Positions 1 to 11,377 of a DNA stretch of 64,000 nt are shown piece by piece. Position 1 is the first letter of the stretch, and the number at the start of each line of letters is the position of its first letter. The DNA is from Atrina japonica (lineage: Eukaryota > Mollusca > Bivalvia > Pterioida > Pinnidae), in the NCBI GenBank assembly GCA_030159075.1, contig BROG01000130.1, positions 1,287,501 through 1,351,500 of the forward strand, given 5' to 3'. Below the pieces are notes generated by a model. It did no database searches. It was not told the DNA's origin and saw nothing but the letters and a program-made list of their open reading frames with translations. A program made the position numbers and the translations under genes.

Positions 1-18
1 ATATATATATATATATAT
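1..18. repeat. (AT)n microsatellite, cut by window edge
   Basis: Pure AT dinucleotide run at the left edge; it presumably continues outside the window. Confidence 0.9.
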
Positions 19-434
19 GCTTGTACTGATTCAATTAAGTAAGATAATGAATACATCACCTGATAAAAATTACAATATAAATAGACATCATCTGTGATCA
101 TGCAATACATTGTTTTTTTTTAGAATCCTGCATTGTACATCTCTTCATCTAAAGTCATGAAAACATTGACTACAAAATTAAAATGATTTATAACATGGAT
201 CGTATGAATTTGTCTCTCTGAGTCAGTGCCGAACAGAGTAATAAATAACTTCCAAAAAGCATGCTATTGTTATTTGTGTTGTTGATATTAGATTTATGTC
301 CCGATAAGGTACTGTCTGTAGTGAATAAATGTGTGCAGCTAACTTTGAGAACTTTGAGAAAACTCTCAATTTCGACTAATTCTGATGATACTGTAATGAC
401 AACAATACCGTCTGAAGATGGGGATATTTTTATA
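19..434. other. Unannotated AT-rich stretch
   Basis: No gene, RNA or repeat is recognised here. A 67-codon open frame at 261-464 runs into the minisatellite that follows and has no recognisable domain, so it is not called as a gene. Confidence 0.6.
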
Positions 435-1206
435 TTTATTTACTACATGTGTGTATGTAGATAGTTACATATTTATTTACTACAGGTGTGTCTGTAGATA
501 GTTACATATTTATTTACCACAGGTGTGTATGTAGATAGTTACATTTCATATTTATTTACTACAGGTGTGTATGTAGATAGTTACATTTCATATTTATTTA
601 CTACAGGTGTGTATGTAGATAGTTACATTTCATATCTATTTACCACAGGTGTGTATGTAGATAGTTACATTTCATATCTATTTATCACAGGTGTGTATGT
701 AGATAGTTACATTTCATATCTATTTACTACAGGTGTGTATGTAGATAGTTACATTTCATATTTATTTACTACAGGTGTGTATGTAGATAGTTACATTTCA
801 TATCTATTTATCACAGGTGTGTATGCAGATAGTTACATTTCATATCTATTTACTACAGGTGTGTATGTAGATAGGTACATTTCATATCTATTTAGTGTAT
901 GTAGATAGTTACATTTCATATCTATTTACTACAGGTGTGTATGTAAATAGTTACATTTCATATCTATTTACCACAGGTGTGTATGTAGATAGTTACATTT
1001 CATATCTATTTACTACAGGTGTGTATGTAGATAGTTACATTTCATATCTATTTACCACAGGTGTGTATGTAGATAGTTACATTTCATATCTATTTACTAC
1101 AGGTGTGTATGTAGATAGTTACATTTCATATCTATTTACCACAGTTGTGTATGTAGATAGTTACATTTCATATCTATTTACTACAGGTGTGTATGTAGAT
1201 AGTTGG
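435..1206. repeat. 42-bp minisatellite, about 19 copies
   Basis: The unit reads roughly GTGTATGTAGATAGTTACAT plus TTCATATCTATTTACTACAG. The first two units (about 435-506) are 36 bp because they lack a TTTCAT hexamer; the rest are 42 bp. Units differ mainly by C/T at a few sites (TTTACTAC, TTTACCAC, TTTATCAC). Since 42 is a multiple of 3, a VYVDSYISYLFTTG frame stays open, giving two 127-codon frames. An 8-bp deletion near 898 knocks the array out of frame and splits them, which argues against coding. No start context, signal peptide or splice context was found. Confidence 0.93.
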
Positions 1207-1284
1207 ATCATTTACTGTTCACTGAAGTTGACTATATATTACCCAAATAGTATGAGTATTCCTAGTACTCATACTTAGTACGTT

Positions 1285-1500
1285 TGATCAATATACTTGA
1301 CTAGCTCGAAACATCAATATACTTGACTAGCTCGAAAGAACAATTTTCAGTATTCAATTTATATATGACAAGCTTATATGGAAAGTGCGTCCTGAATATA
1401 TTGTACTCAGAATATACTTGACCAGTTTGGAAGGAGAGTAAGTCATCGTTATAAATACATTATTCAATATACACTTGATTAGGTTGGGAAGCAATTTACT
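1285..1500. repeat. Degenerate ~28-bp repeats (ATATACTTGACTAGCTCGAA)
   Basis: Two near-identical units lie head to tail at about 1289-1340 (CAATATACTTGACTAGCTCG followed by AAA). Looser copies follow near 1410 (ATATACTTGACCAGTTTGGA) and 1465 (CAATATACACTTGATTAGGT). This is a short decaying tandem repeat of unknown origin. Confidence 0.65.
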
Positions 1501-1980
1501 CAAATTGAATCATTAAAATGATGTGTATTCTAATGTACTAATATTCATCAATGATGTTCAGTTTTAAAAACATTTTATCGTCAAATATAAACTTTACGAT
1601 GACTAAGATCATTTTCTGGATTTCTGATATCCGTAGTGTTGGACACACACAACACTTCACATCTACAACGGTGTCGTTAAAACTACAAAACCCGATATAT
1701 ATTTAACGAGAAAATGCTTGTCAGAATGTATTTATTGTCAATATGGATGCCGTTTGGACTGACAAATATAATGTATACTTTAGGCAGTTGTAATACACAA
1801 TATATTTACCGTTGGTCTTGTGCTGTGTAAATTGTACCAGGGTTTCCCCCCTACCATTAATGATAAGTGGCCATCGATGTATTTGTAGCATTGCTCAATG
1901 TGGTGTTAAACGTTATTGTACAAACAAAGAAATAAACGATATTGTCATTATATGTATGAGGGCTAATTAGCGTCATTCAA
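1501..1980. other. Unannotated stretch with a possible SINE tail
   Basis: No gene is seen. At about 1885-1935 the text GCTCAATGTGGTGTTAAACG followed by TTATTGTACAAACAAAG resembles the GTTAAACAACAATACAAACA tail of molluscan tRNA-derived SINEs. No A or B box is visible upstream, so it is at most a 3' tail fragment. Confidence 0.3.
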
Positions 1981-3700
1981 ATATAAAAAATATCAGATAC
2001 CAAAGTATAAATCAATAGAATGTCCAGGACATAGATACAAATCAGGTAAAAATGGACAAACACGGACCTCTGGAAACCAAGAGGTGGGATCAGGTGTCAT
2101 GGAGGAGTAAGCATCCCCTGTCGACCGGTCATACCCGCCGTGAGTCCACAGTCAAGTCAAATGAAACACGTGAGGAGTGTATCCTCGTCACAATTGGTAC
2201 AGATGTCCCAACAACCGCCAATGAAAAGGCAACTCAACATTTCACTTAGTGAAACAGAGTAGTCGCAAACAAGACTATTATACCGACCGTAAAATTTGCG
2301 GAACGTTGACATTAAACGTGGTTTTCGATATCCCTGTGTCAATAATTTGTCAGTGAGTAGTTTACCTCTGTATATGAAATCTTCATATGTTGTACACGCC
2401 CTGGCATATCGGATCATTTGTGAAATATAAAGTCCATATGCGAGTGACTGAGGGATATTACTACTTAAATGTGGAAAATTTACGATGGGAAAGCCGAAAT
2501 CGTCGCGTTTGTCGTATAGCTTAGTTGCTAATTTCCCGTCTGTGTTTATATCAAGTAAAATGTATGAAGCGTGTGTGCTTGATTCTGTTGTATCTTTAAT
2601 TTCTAGTTCGCTGGGATATATTGCATTGACATATGTATGAAAATTGTCATTATTAATTGACAAAACGTCGTCGATATATCTAAATGTCAAATTAAAGGAC
2701 ACCGCTAACTTTTTCTTCTTTTGATTCCGCAGTTTCTGAATGAAGTCTGCTTCGTATTAATAAAGGAACAGGTCGGCCAATAAAGGAGCACAATTGGTTC
2801 CCATAGGAATGCCGACAGTTTGTTGAAAGACCACGTCTCCGAACATTACAAATATATTGTCTATTAGAAATTCCAGCAGTTTTTTTATATCAACTTCAGT
2901 ATATCATGTGTAGAATCAGAGTGGTGGTTGACGAAATAAGTATCCTGATAGCCAATCACTAGATATTTAAATTTTCGGGTACCACCTTTAGTGAAAAAAC
3001 AGTTGTCTAGGATGCTGAAAAGTCTTTCTTTTAATTTTTTATGTGGAATAGTAGTGTAAAGAGTAGAGAAGTCATAAGTTTTGATACTGTGAATTCGAGA
3101 AAAAGTGCCGCTGTTTAGAATTTTTAAGTATCCACATCTGATTTACACCGCTTCTGGAATAAGCAACTGTACAGTATTGTTGAAGTTTCTCCTTAACGGC
3201 TGTCAATATCTTGGTAAGGAGTAAAGAAAAAGGTTTGGTAAAACATTTGCTGGATCCTGCTATGTATATTTGCTTATATGGGGTTTTATGCAGTTTAAGT
3301 ATCCAATATAAATGTGGTAGCTCGAAATCGGCATCCGTTGTAGGTATATCAAATGAGAGTAATACGGACACGTGATTTTGAGGGATCTCGTCCTTTGAAA
3401 GTGAGCTACGTGTGTATGTAGGATTTCCAGAATTCGTATTAAACCCAAGTTCTTCTAATAAACAATTATAGTAATGTGCCTTACAAATAAAAACAATATT
3501 ATTTGAGGCTTTGTCTGCTGGTACCAGTACATATTGGTCATCTAATCTATCTAGTTCAGTTACTACTTCTGGATCATTAAATACAGAGGGATAACGTGTT
3601 TTCATAGTCCCTTTAAGTTTTCGAATACGAGATTTTATCAACCATCGTATGGCTTTCAGCCATTCAGACAAAGTGTCTGGTTCTACGTCTTCATCAGCTA
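1981..3700 (-). pseudogene. Penelope-like element copy A: longest RT relic in the window
   Basis: Remnant of a retroelement reverse transcriptase, an enzyme that copies element RNA into DNA at the target site. On the minus strand, 3671-3072 encodes an N-terminal part with FNDPEV, LVPADKASNNIVFICKAHYY, a YWILKLHKTPYKQ block (the HK motif typical of PLE RTs) and SKCFTKPFSLLLTK. The middle (about 3071-2703) is frame-broken but still shows TVGIPMGTNCAP near 2820-2780. The frame 2702-2157 holds RYIDDVLSINN (catalytic Asp pair at residues 11-12), ELEIKDTTESS, KLYDKRDDFGFPIVNFPHLS and RKFYGRYNSLVCDYSVSLSE. A non-coding 3' tail ends at about 1981 in the family terminus TTTTTTATAT. The 5' end is truncated near 3700 with no endonuclease domain. 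Frameshifts and stops show it is dead. PLE assignment is family knowledge; the subclade is unresolved. Confidence 0.8.
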
Positions 3701-3954
3701 CAAATTAGAATGAAGGTAAAGGGAATGTTAATCTCCCTCTTTATCCATTTAAAGAGCATGTGTAGTGATAAATATTGACACCAACAATTAAAGAAAACTT
3801 AGTAGTGGCTGCGAAACAATGAAAATGAAAGTAACTAAACCAAGTAAGTTCTGTAAGCATGATCAGTCATAATATGTCAACTTTAATTTTTCCCTAAAAA
3901 TAAACATCAATTTACACTGAGGGTATGGAAGTAACTTGCATTACCTGAAGAAAA
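3701..3954. other. Unannotated AT-rich stretch
   Basis: No feature recognised upstream of the truncated PLE copy; no continuation of its coding sequence is visible. Confidence 0.5.
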
Positions 3955-4225
3955 AGTAGATTTAACTACGCCAAAATTACAACAACAAAAAAACAAAACA
4001 GGTGAACCTATTGTTTTTTCTGGAGAATCTAAGTTTTAATGTAATTTTGGTGTAGTTCAATCTAGTGTGCTCAGGTAAACTTAGTTGTCCTCCAGTTCAA
4101 TCAGACTGGGACGCCAAAATCAGATTAATGAGTCAAACGTATTTTTTCGCAAAACTTCCATTATCGTGGAGAAAACGTATTTAAATTGAATTTGAGAAAA
4201 ACGAGGTTTAATTGGAAAAAACTAC
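3955..4225. repeat. AGGTTTAAC/GTTAAACCT-type interspersed repeat, copy 1
   Basis: Short motifs resembling AACTAGGTTTAACTGGAGAA and its reverse complement alternate along about 270 bp, with GCCAAAAT/ATTTTGGCG cores (for example ACGCCAAAATCAGATT near 4111 and AGAAAAACGAGGTTTAATTG near 4195). The same motif set recurs at 17797-18168, 18897-19275 and about 39770-39815, so it is a dispersed repeat. No coding capacity; class unknown. Confidence 0.55.
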
Positions 4226-5572
4226 GACCAACAGATGCATTTTGACGTGTCATATGCAGGCGTAATATGTTTAACCAAAATACATGCAGAAGAAAATTTA
4301 TGTACTTATGCATACCCTCTTTAATAGGATAGCCAAACTAAAAGTTGTATATCGTAATTTTCGAGCCCGATTTCGGAATATAACGTGTCTGCCGTCTGAC
4401 TTCAGTTGCAAAATGTTTACTAACTTTAAGTATCATTGTATACATTCACATATTAGTTTGAAAACAGTATGGTATTTGCTTATGAATTAAAGCGGCTTTG
4501 GTACTTATATAAAATCATTTGATTTTTATAGATTTAATTTGAAATTTGAGACAATTTCATAGGACATGTATATATTTCAGATTTTTAGCTACAGAATATC
4601 ATGAACCTTGTGGACATTTCCAATTAGAATTTTCTTGATTACAATTATTTCTATTCAGATAGTTTTATATTTTGCTTCTGTATACTCAGTTATCATGTCA
4701 CCCTCCAGCATACTATTAAGTCAAACTTTTATCAGCCATTCACTTCTCTCCGATAATACATTGACATCTCTTAATAAATACCATTAACATTACTTAACTA
4801 AAATAATCTTTGTCACAAGACTAGCAGTAACACGAACATGTGCAGTGTTTATCGAAATTCTTCATGTTTTACACTTCACTGGAAGAAAAATGTTAGAAAT
4901 TATCATCTTGTAAGAACAAAAATATTTCCTAAATTTAAGGTAATTTCAATAGTGCATTAGCTGTAAGTTATTTTAAAAAATGTCTTTTTTAGATATATTC
5001 CTATATATTTTGTGAAAGTTGCTTGAGAACGTTTGGCAATTATTTACTTGCAATTGCTCAATTCGGTCTTGCTTTTTGTATACACATACCACACTAGACC
5101 TAGTTTTTACAAACTATATAGGAATATAACATTTTATGCTTGTGTATAGCTCTAAAATTGGTATTGTACAACAAGTAGTAAAAGTAGAAAAATGAAATAA
5201 TGTTATGGTAAACACGGCTAATTTCCCGTTAAGTTATAGCGGTTTATAGAATGTACCAATGGTTTGTTTCATGTTTCAGTGATATCTATGTCGGCAAACA
5301 ATTTCAATAGTAGGCATCTCGTTAACATCATTCCAGGGAAACCTATTTCAGGCGAAAGAAAATGTCTTTTAGTTTAATGCAGATGACTGACCGTGTCTAT
5401 TCTAATGTCACAATAGAATTTTGTTTTATAAAACTCGTTCAAATCATTAATCAATGAAATTGTTTCATCAATAGCTCTATGTGACGTATATAGATTTTTC
5501 AGAAATTCCATCTTTGAAGATAGGTCAATTTGAACTATATTTGAGTCATTTACTGTTTAGGTGCTTTTAAGT
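4226..5572. other. Unannotated AT-rich stretch
   Basis: I see no supportable gene or repeat. The 68-codon open frame at 4284-4490 has no recognisable motif and is not called. Confidence 0.5.
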
Positions 5573-5705
5573 CAACATCATCATCATCATCATTATCATC
5601 ATCATCATCATAAAAAAAACAGCACCATTAAACAATCAAAACAACAATAAAGACGAAGACGAAAATAACAACGACGACGACCACGACGACGACAACGATG
5701 ATGAT
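5573..5705. repeat. Trinucleotide-rich tract (ATC)n then (GAC)n-like
   Basis: TCA/ATC repeats at about 5575-5611 are followed by an A-rich spacer and then degenerate GAC/GAA triplets at about 5650-5703. This is simple sequence only. Confidence 0.85.
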
Positions 5706-6559
5706 ACGTTTTAGAGTAGTTTTAGTAATAGATTAGCATTTCACAAAACATCAAATATATAGGTATCATACAGGCTCAATCAATCAAGCAGTTACAACTA
5801 TTCACGATGCATGTAAGAAATCATTGTCTGACTTTTAATACCGATTACCAGTTAACAGTATTTTTAGTTTTAATTTTTTCTCCTTAATTATTGTTATTTT
5901 TTGTGTCTTCTTTTTTTAAAGTTGTAAACACTTTGACCTGATGTTGAAAGGAAACAACGAGTGAAATTAACTTTTAATGAGCAGCTCGATCACGTCAGTA
6001 ATCATAGAGTCGATTTAATCGGAAATCAGGTATTGGTTATTGCGGAAATGGCTGGCTATTGTATTAAAATCCTACGAACTTTATATAGTTTACGACTTCC
6101 TGAAAAAGTGGACCGGTTACGTATCTATTAAGATATTCCATTTGTAGCATAGATTATACAGTAAAATTCACCAACAGAGTTCGAACTTCGAAGCAATAAT
6201 TCATTGCTGTTGTTGTTTTACTGGTGTTCTCAATTTAATTAAGCTTATTTCGCTGCCGACATATAAGAAACCTATCAGCAGGCTTCTTGGTAGGATTTAG
6301 GGTAGAACAAAGTATGTGTTTGATTCATCCATTTATTTCATATACTCAACAATATTATAAAACATATAATCCCTATCTGACAGTGTCGTTATCGTCAAAT
6401 GTGATTTTAATGGTCTTACCAATTACCATTTCAATGTGAAGAGTTCTGCAAGTTTGATTGAAAATGAGAATTAATAATAACATATCATACATCAACCAAC
6501 TCATACCTAAACCTCAGGAAGGAGAGCATCGTAACATAATATCAGATTATCAAGAAACA
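5706..6559. other. Unannotated stretch
   Basis: No gene, RNA or clear repeat was recognised in this stretch. Confidence 0.5.
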
Positions 6560-6672
6560 TTTACAATTGCGCCGTAGGTGTTCTTCGGAATACTCTCTGG
6601 TGTCAAGAGTTAAGCAGGATAAATTTACCTTTGGGTAATATTGGATGATCCATACTTGGGTTCCATATTATT
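6560..6672 (+). pseudogene. 5S rRNA-like relic (pseudogene or 5S-derived SINE head)
   Basis: The stretch has the order of parts of a 5S rRNA gene. GAGTTAAGCAGG near 6607 corresponds to the internal A-box region (AGTTAAGCA in metazoan 5S), and GGGTAATATTGGATG followed by ACTTGGGTTCCA near 6636-6663 corresponds to the C-box region (TTAGTACTTGGATGGGTGAC, CTGGGAA). The 5' third is poorly conserved and several bases are missing, so it cannot fold as a normal 5S. It could be an isolated pseudogene or the head of a 5S-derived SINE; no SINE body is recognised downstream. Confidence 0.42.
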
Positions 6673-7375
6673 TCCATCGTATTAGATCCTGACATAAGCT
6701 ATAATCAGCTAGCAACATTAGGGATATATTGTGTCTTTAATAGATTAACTTTTCAGTCCATCGATCATACAATTTCCTGAAGTATTAATTCAGGTCGGTC
6801 GAAAGTAATTAAGTCACTTTGCATCCATATACGAACTATTGAACACTGGCTGTCAGTGAAAACAGTTTGCTTTAATTTACAATTCTCCAATATACGTCTT
6901 CCACTACAAAATGGAAATCAGATACCTATTCCCGGAACATGTGTTTATAGTTATCTGCTAACACTAAAACATCATTGCGTCTGATTGCATCACAAAATAC
7001 AGTTCGTTTATTTACATTGAAGTCATTTATTTATTCACTTAATATTTTCAACCCGAAATACATCATAGTATTTATTTGAAATTAAATCGGGATGTACACA
7101 GTGAAGCAAGAAAGGACTTTTCTTCTTATTCCAGTAAAAACTATTCTTGTTTTTGTTGTAAATGTTGTTGTAGTTTTTGTTGTTCTTTGTTTACTTCTAT
7201 GGTTTTGCTGGTTTTGTTTATTTATGGGTCAATTTGGCATAGGTCTCAAGTTTTCTGATCGTGAAACAGCGCCATGGTTTAGACTTTCATGGAAAAGAGC
7301 TGTCACGTTTTCCGAGCGCGGAAATAGACCCAGCCTGTTGTGTAGGTTACATAAAATCATGCTGCAGGTAAGAAT
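6673..7375. other. Unannotated stretch
   Basis: Two overlapping open frames at 7076-7379 (60 and 95 codons) are in low-complexity TTGTTGT-rich DNA. One has a hydrophobic run at about residues 8-35, but no family is recognised and neither is called. Confidence 0.45.
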
Positions 7376-7890
7376 ATAAAAAACTCACATACCAAAGTAT
7401 AAATCTTTAGAACGTCCAAGATACAGATACAAATCTGGTAAAAATGGACAAACACGGATCTCTAGAAACCAAGAAGTGGAATCAAATGCCACGGAGGAGT
7501 AAGCATCCCCTGTCGACTGGTCACACCCTCCGTGAGTCCACAGTCAAATCCAAATGAAATACGTGAGGAACGAATCCTCGTCACAATTGGTACAGACGTC
7601 AACAACCGCCAACGAAAAGGCAACTTAACATTTCACCCAGTGAAACAGAGTAATCGCAAACAAGACTATTATACCGACCGTTAAATTTGCGGAACGTTAA
7701 CATCAAACGCAGTTTTCGATTTCCCTGTGTCAATAATTTGTCAGTGTGTAGTTTACATCTGTATATGAAATGATCATATGTTGAACACGCCCTGACATAT
7801 CGCATCATATAAACTCCATATGCGGGTGACTCTGGAATATTACTACTTAAATGTGGAAAATCTACGATGGGAAAGCCGAAATGATAAATA
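7376..7890 (-). mobile_element. PLE copy B, 3' fragment
   Basis: Minus-strand 3' part of the RT (HFGFPIVDFPHLSSNIPES, then KLRLMLTFRKFNGRYNSLVC, then VSLGEMLSC) followed by the family 3' tail. It ends at about 7376, where the usual TGAAATTTTTTATAT terminus is slightly degraded. The 5' break is at about 7886, just inside the FGFPIV block. It is more diverged than copy A. Confidence 0.85.
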
Positions 7891-8469
7891 GAAATCACGT
7901 TTATATTTCATCGTTAAAATTTGTATTCACTATAGTTACAAATGTTTACCACAGTGTTTTAGTTAGGGAAGGGTGCATTGCGACCACACATTCTAATAAT
8001 CTCTAGATTTTTCAGATCTAACAATTGAATTGATTCTAATTATTCTGAGATATCAAGGAGAGTTAGGATACTATTCGCCTTGTTATTATTTTGAGGACAA
8101 TATTAGAGTGTAATTTTCAGTACATGTATATAAAAATACTAGATTGTGAAATAATTCCGGACAAAATATTTCATAAGTATGATTTGGTGATAATTTAAAT
8201 GTATATTACGTATATTATTTACTTTTGCATACAAACTTAATAAATTAATTTAAAACAATATGAAAAAGACTCGGTAGTTAAACGACGAAAATAAACTGAA
8301 GAAAACATAATTCATAATAAGAAAATATATGTAAATTTAGGGAAAAGCTACTTTTCTGAATGTATCACGGGTTAAAACAATAATTCTAATGCACTCTGTT
8401 TTGATTCGCGTTATTTCGTTGGTCGATGACGTTGAAAACTTGCAGGAAATTCACGATTCACTGCTAGTT

Positions 8470-8475
<6 letters not shown>
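7891..8475. other. Unannotated AT-rich stretch
   Basis: No supportable feature between PLE copy B and the TA microsatellite. Confidence 0.5.

Positions 8476-8513
<38 letters not shown>
8472..8513. repeat. (TA)n microsatellite
   Basis: Uninterrupted TA dinucleotides. Tyr-Ile repeats in open frames crossing it are artefacts of the repeat. Confidence 0.95.
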
Positions 8514-8517
<4 letters not shown>

Positions 8518-8836
8518 TCACACAAATTTCTGCTAACAGAGTTCGATGTACTTGCTGAACTTTACTGTTTACATATTTTGTAATACAATGCATATCGAAA
8601 CATTTTTTCATTGACTAGAGTTCTTTGCTTAATATACGTTATGTATCACTAAATCGGAATCAAAATGAACAAACTATTTGATAAATCGGTAACTATTTTA
8701 GAGTGCACCCTAAACGCTATATTTCAAAAATTGTTAGTTAATGATGCATAAATGCATTTGTCTAAAATCTGAAGGCAATCCGATGTCTCGTTCCCGAGGT
8801 ATTTAGCAAAAAGTAACGGAATCCCGTTTGCACACC

Positions 8837-8859
8837 TTCTCTCTCTCTCTCTCTCTCTC

Positions 8860-8946
<87 letters not shown>
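8837..8946. repeat. (CT)n microsatellite
   Basis: About 110 bp of CT dinucleotides with a single CA interruption near 8861. Confidence 0.97.
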
Positions 8947-8949
<3 letters not shown>

Positions 8950-9210
8950 CAGATCTTTATTGGCATATCTTTCGGAACATGGCAGTGACTCGCTGATTGT
9001 ATTTCACAGTTACACACTAGTTTGATTGGCTTATTACCTAAGTATGGACACATAACTACTACTAACTGTTCCGATTTCTGGGTATCTAACATAGGGAGGG
9101 GTGGCATGAATTATATGACACGAAATGTTCATAATCATGAATATACTGAATATACGAAAACCTACAAATATGTATTAAAGGGGCATTAGCTGTATTTCTT
9201 TTTCAAAAAC

Positions 9211-9213
<3 letters not shown>
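8947..9213. other. Unannotated stretch between two CT arrays
   Basis: No gene or repeat recognised. Confidence 0.5.

Positions 9214-9275
<62 letters not shown>
9212..9275. repeat. (CT)n microsatellite abutting PLE copy C
   Basis: About 60 bp of CT dinucleotides, ending some 15 bp before the truncated 5' end of PLE copy C. Confidence 0.97.
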
Positions 9276-9277
<2 letters not shown>

Positions 9278-9288
9278 ACTCTTATACT

Positions 9289-9818
9289 ATAGACACAGAC
9301 GGGAAATTGGCAACTAAGCTATACGACAAACGCGACGATTTCGGCTTTTCCATATTTTCCACATTTATGTAGTAATATCCCACAAGCACCCGCATATGGA
9401 GTTTATATTTCACAAATGATCCGATATGCCAGGGCGTGTACAACATATAAACATTTCATATACAGAGGTAAACTACTCACTGATATATTATGACACAGGG
9501 AATTTTACCGTCGGTAAAATATTTTTGTTTGCGATTACTCTGTTTCACTAGGTGAAATATTAAGTTACCTTTTCGTTGGCGTTGTTGAGACGTCTGTATC
9601 AATTGTGACGAGAATTCGTTTCTCACGTATTTCATTTGGATTTGACTGTGGACTCACGGCGAGTGTGACCGGTCGACAGGGGATGCTTACTCCTCTATGG
9701 CACCTGATCCCACCTCTTGGTTTCCAGAGGTCCGTGTTTGTTTATTTTTGCCGGATGTGTATTTGTGTCCTGGACATCTTAAAGATTTGTACATTGGTAT
9801 CTGAGATGTTTTATGTTA
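9289..9818 (+). mobile_element. PLE copy C, 5'-truncated
   Basis: Plus-strand fragment starting inside the RT at the codons for DTDGKLATKLYDKRDDFG and running through a partly deleted RKFYGRY region to the family 3' tail (GGTCGACAGGGGATGCTTAC; ACATTGGTATCTGAGAT). Several RT codons near 9490-9520 are lost, so it is non-functional. The 5' break lies next to a CT microsatellite. Confidence 0.85.
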
Positions 9819-10791
9819 TTGTTCATCAAGTACACGAAGTAAAAGTAATTAAATAGATATATATTTTTTGATGGGGAGGGGTGGAGGTGGTAAGACAGCT
9901 AATAAAATTTTTATATTTTGCATTAATTTCATGTTAGATAAATAGTTGTCATTGTATTGAATTGCTTAAATATTGTCATTATATATTAACTAAGTATTGG
10001 CGTGCATTATAAACGAGAAAAAATATATTCTTTACTTTCGATACTTAAATACCTCCTCTCCAGTTAATTAAGAGTCGGGAAATGGATAGAAATGAACAAA
10101 ATTGAACTGATTCACATGTCAGTGCTTCAAATAAAGTACTATAAAAAACAACGTTCCAAGTTCTTCTAAGGATTTCTTCAAATACAATTATCGCTGAATT
10201 TATAACCCATAAACAGTTTTAAAATAATTAATTGTCTGAAATATAACGATTTTATGTCCCTAAGGAAACATCGCAAAAAGAGAAGACGTTTTATTACCAA
10301 GCGGCAGTAATAAAAGACGATAAGTCATTTAATTCCCACTTTGTTGTTGAAGATTTCCATCATGATGCCATGGTAAGCCATGAATCTGTTCAGGCAGTTA
10401 CTGTATATCGAATTGCGCTGCTATTCTGCAGAATTCGATGCAGTGGTAAAACATTTTAAAACTAATCACTGCAATGAAGTTGAAATTATAAGCGCTTCAA
10501 AGATAGCAAGTCAATATGTGAATGGCAGCGTAGACACGTGACAATGACGTATGTTTTGTTTTCGTTTCAGTGTGATATTGTACTTCACAAACAGAGTAAC
10601 GTAAACAACACATAAGCTATTTTGGATCAAGATATTGACAGTCTGATTTTAATTCTATTGCATTGCTTCGTTACATATGCCTGTGTCTGACTTCAACAAC
10701 TTACTGATAATAGAATGCTAAACACAAGGTTCTCATCAAGATGAACATTAATGGTATATGTTCTGTGTGGAGAAACTCATTTATAAACTCA
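9819..10791. other. Unannotated AT-rich stretch
   Basis: No gene or identifiable repeat recognised. Confidence 0.5.
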
Positions 10792-11207
10792 TTAAATGTC
10801 ATTTACATATAACATCGCAGATACAAAAGTATTAACCGTCAGGAAGTCCATGACAGCGTATATAATTATGGTGAACATAGGTCAAAACAAATCCTCCTGA
10901 AAATACACCGATGCCTAGGAGAATTAAATATCCCTCTTTTACCGGTCACTCCTGACATGGATACTCAAATTAAAATGAAAACAAGTGAGGAGAAAATCCT
11001 TAAATGTCATTTACATATAACATCGCAGATACAAAAGTATTAACCGTCAGGAAGTCCATGACAGCGTATATAATTATGGTGAACATAGGTCAAAACAAAT
11101 CCTCCTGAAAATACACCGATGCCTAGGAGAATTAAATATCCCTCTTTTACCGGTCACTCCTGACATGGATACTCAAATTAAAATGAAAACAAGTGAGGAG
11201 AAAATCC
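10792..11207. repeat. Perfect 208-bp tandem duplication
   Basis: Positions 10792-10999 are repeated at 11000-11207 with no difference that I can see. The unit starts TTAAATGTCATTTACATATA and ends GAGGAGAAAATCC. The right part of each unit is a diverged PLE 3' tail. Perfect identity in an otherwise decayed region points to a very recent duplication or an assembly error. Confidence 0.93.
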
Positions 11208-11310
11208 TTGTCATAATCAGTTTAGATAATGCAACAACTATAATGCAACAACTACTATCGAACAGGTCAATCAACATTTCATTTAGTGAAACATGGTAAT
11301 TACAAACAAG
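10835..11310 (-). mobile_element. Old, partly duplicated PLE 3' fragment (copy W)
   Basis: The order of blocks matches the antisense PLE 3' tail: ACCGGTCACTCCTGACATGG (family ACCGGTCACACCCGCCGTGA), AAATGAAAACAAGTGAGGAG, GAACAGGTCAATCAACATTT and CATTTAGTGAAACATGG. It is much more diverged than copies A or G. Its distal half is included in the 208-bp duplication. Confidence 0.65.
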
Positions 11311-11318
11311 GTCACCAC

Positions 11319-11377
11319 ACCCTCTATCTATCTATCTATCTATCTATCGATCTATCTATCTATCTATCTATCTATCA
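11319..11377. repeat. (CTAT)n microsatellite
   Basis: CTAT tetranucleotides with one CGAT interruption near 11348. Confidence 0.97.

Noticed and set aside
435..1206. CRISPR-like array (regular repeats)
   Set aside because: Repeats are directly adjacent with no unique spacers, and the genome is eukaryotic; it is a minisatellite.
5020..5110. Possible tRNA or small RNA gene in several GC-poor stretches
   Set aside because: No A/B box pair or cloverleaf could be found outside the two SINEs.
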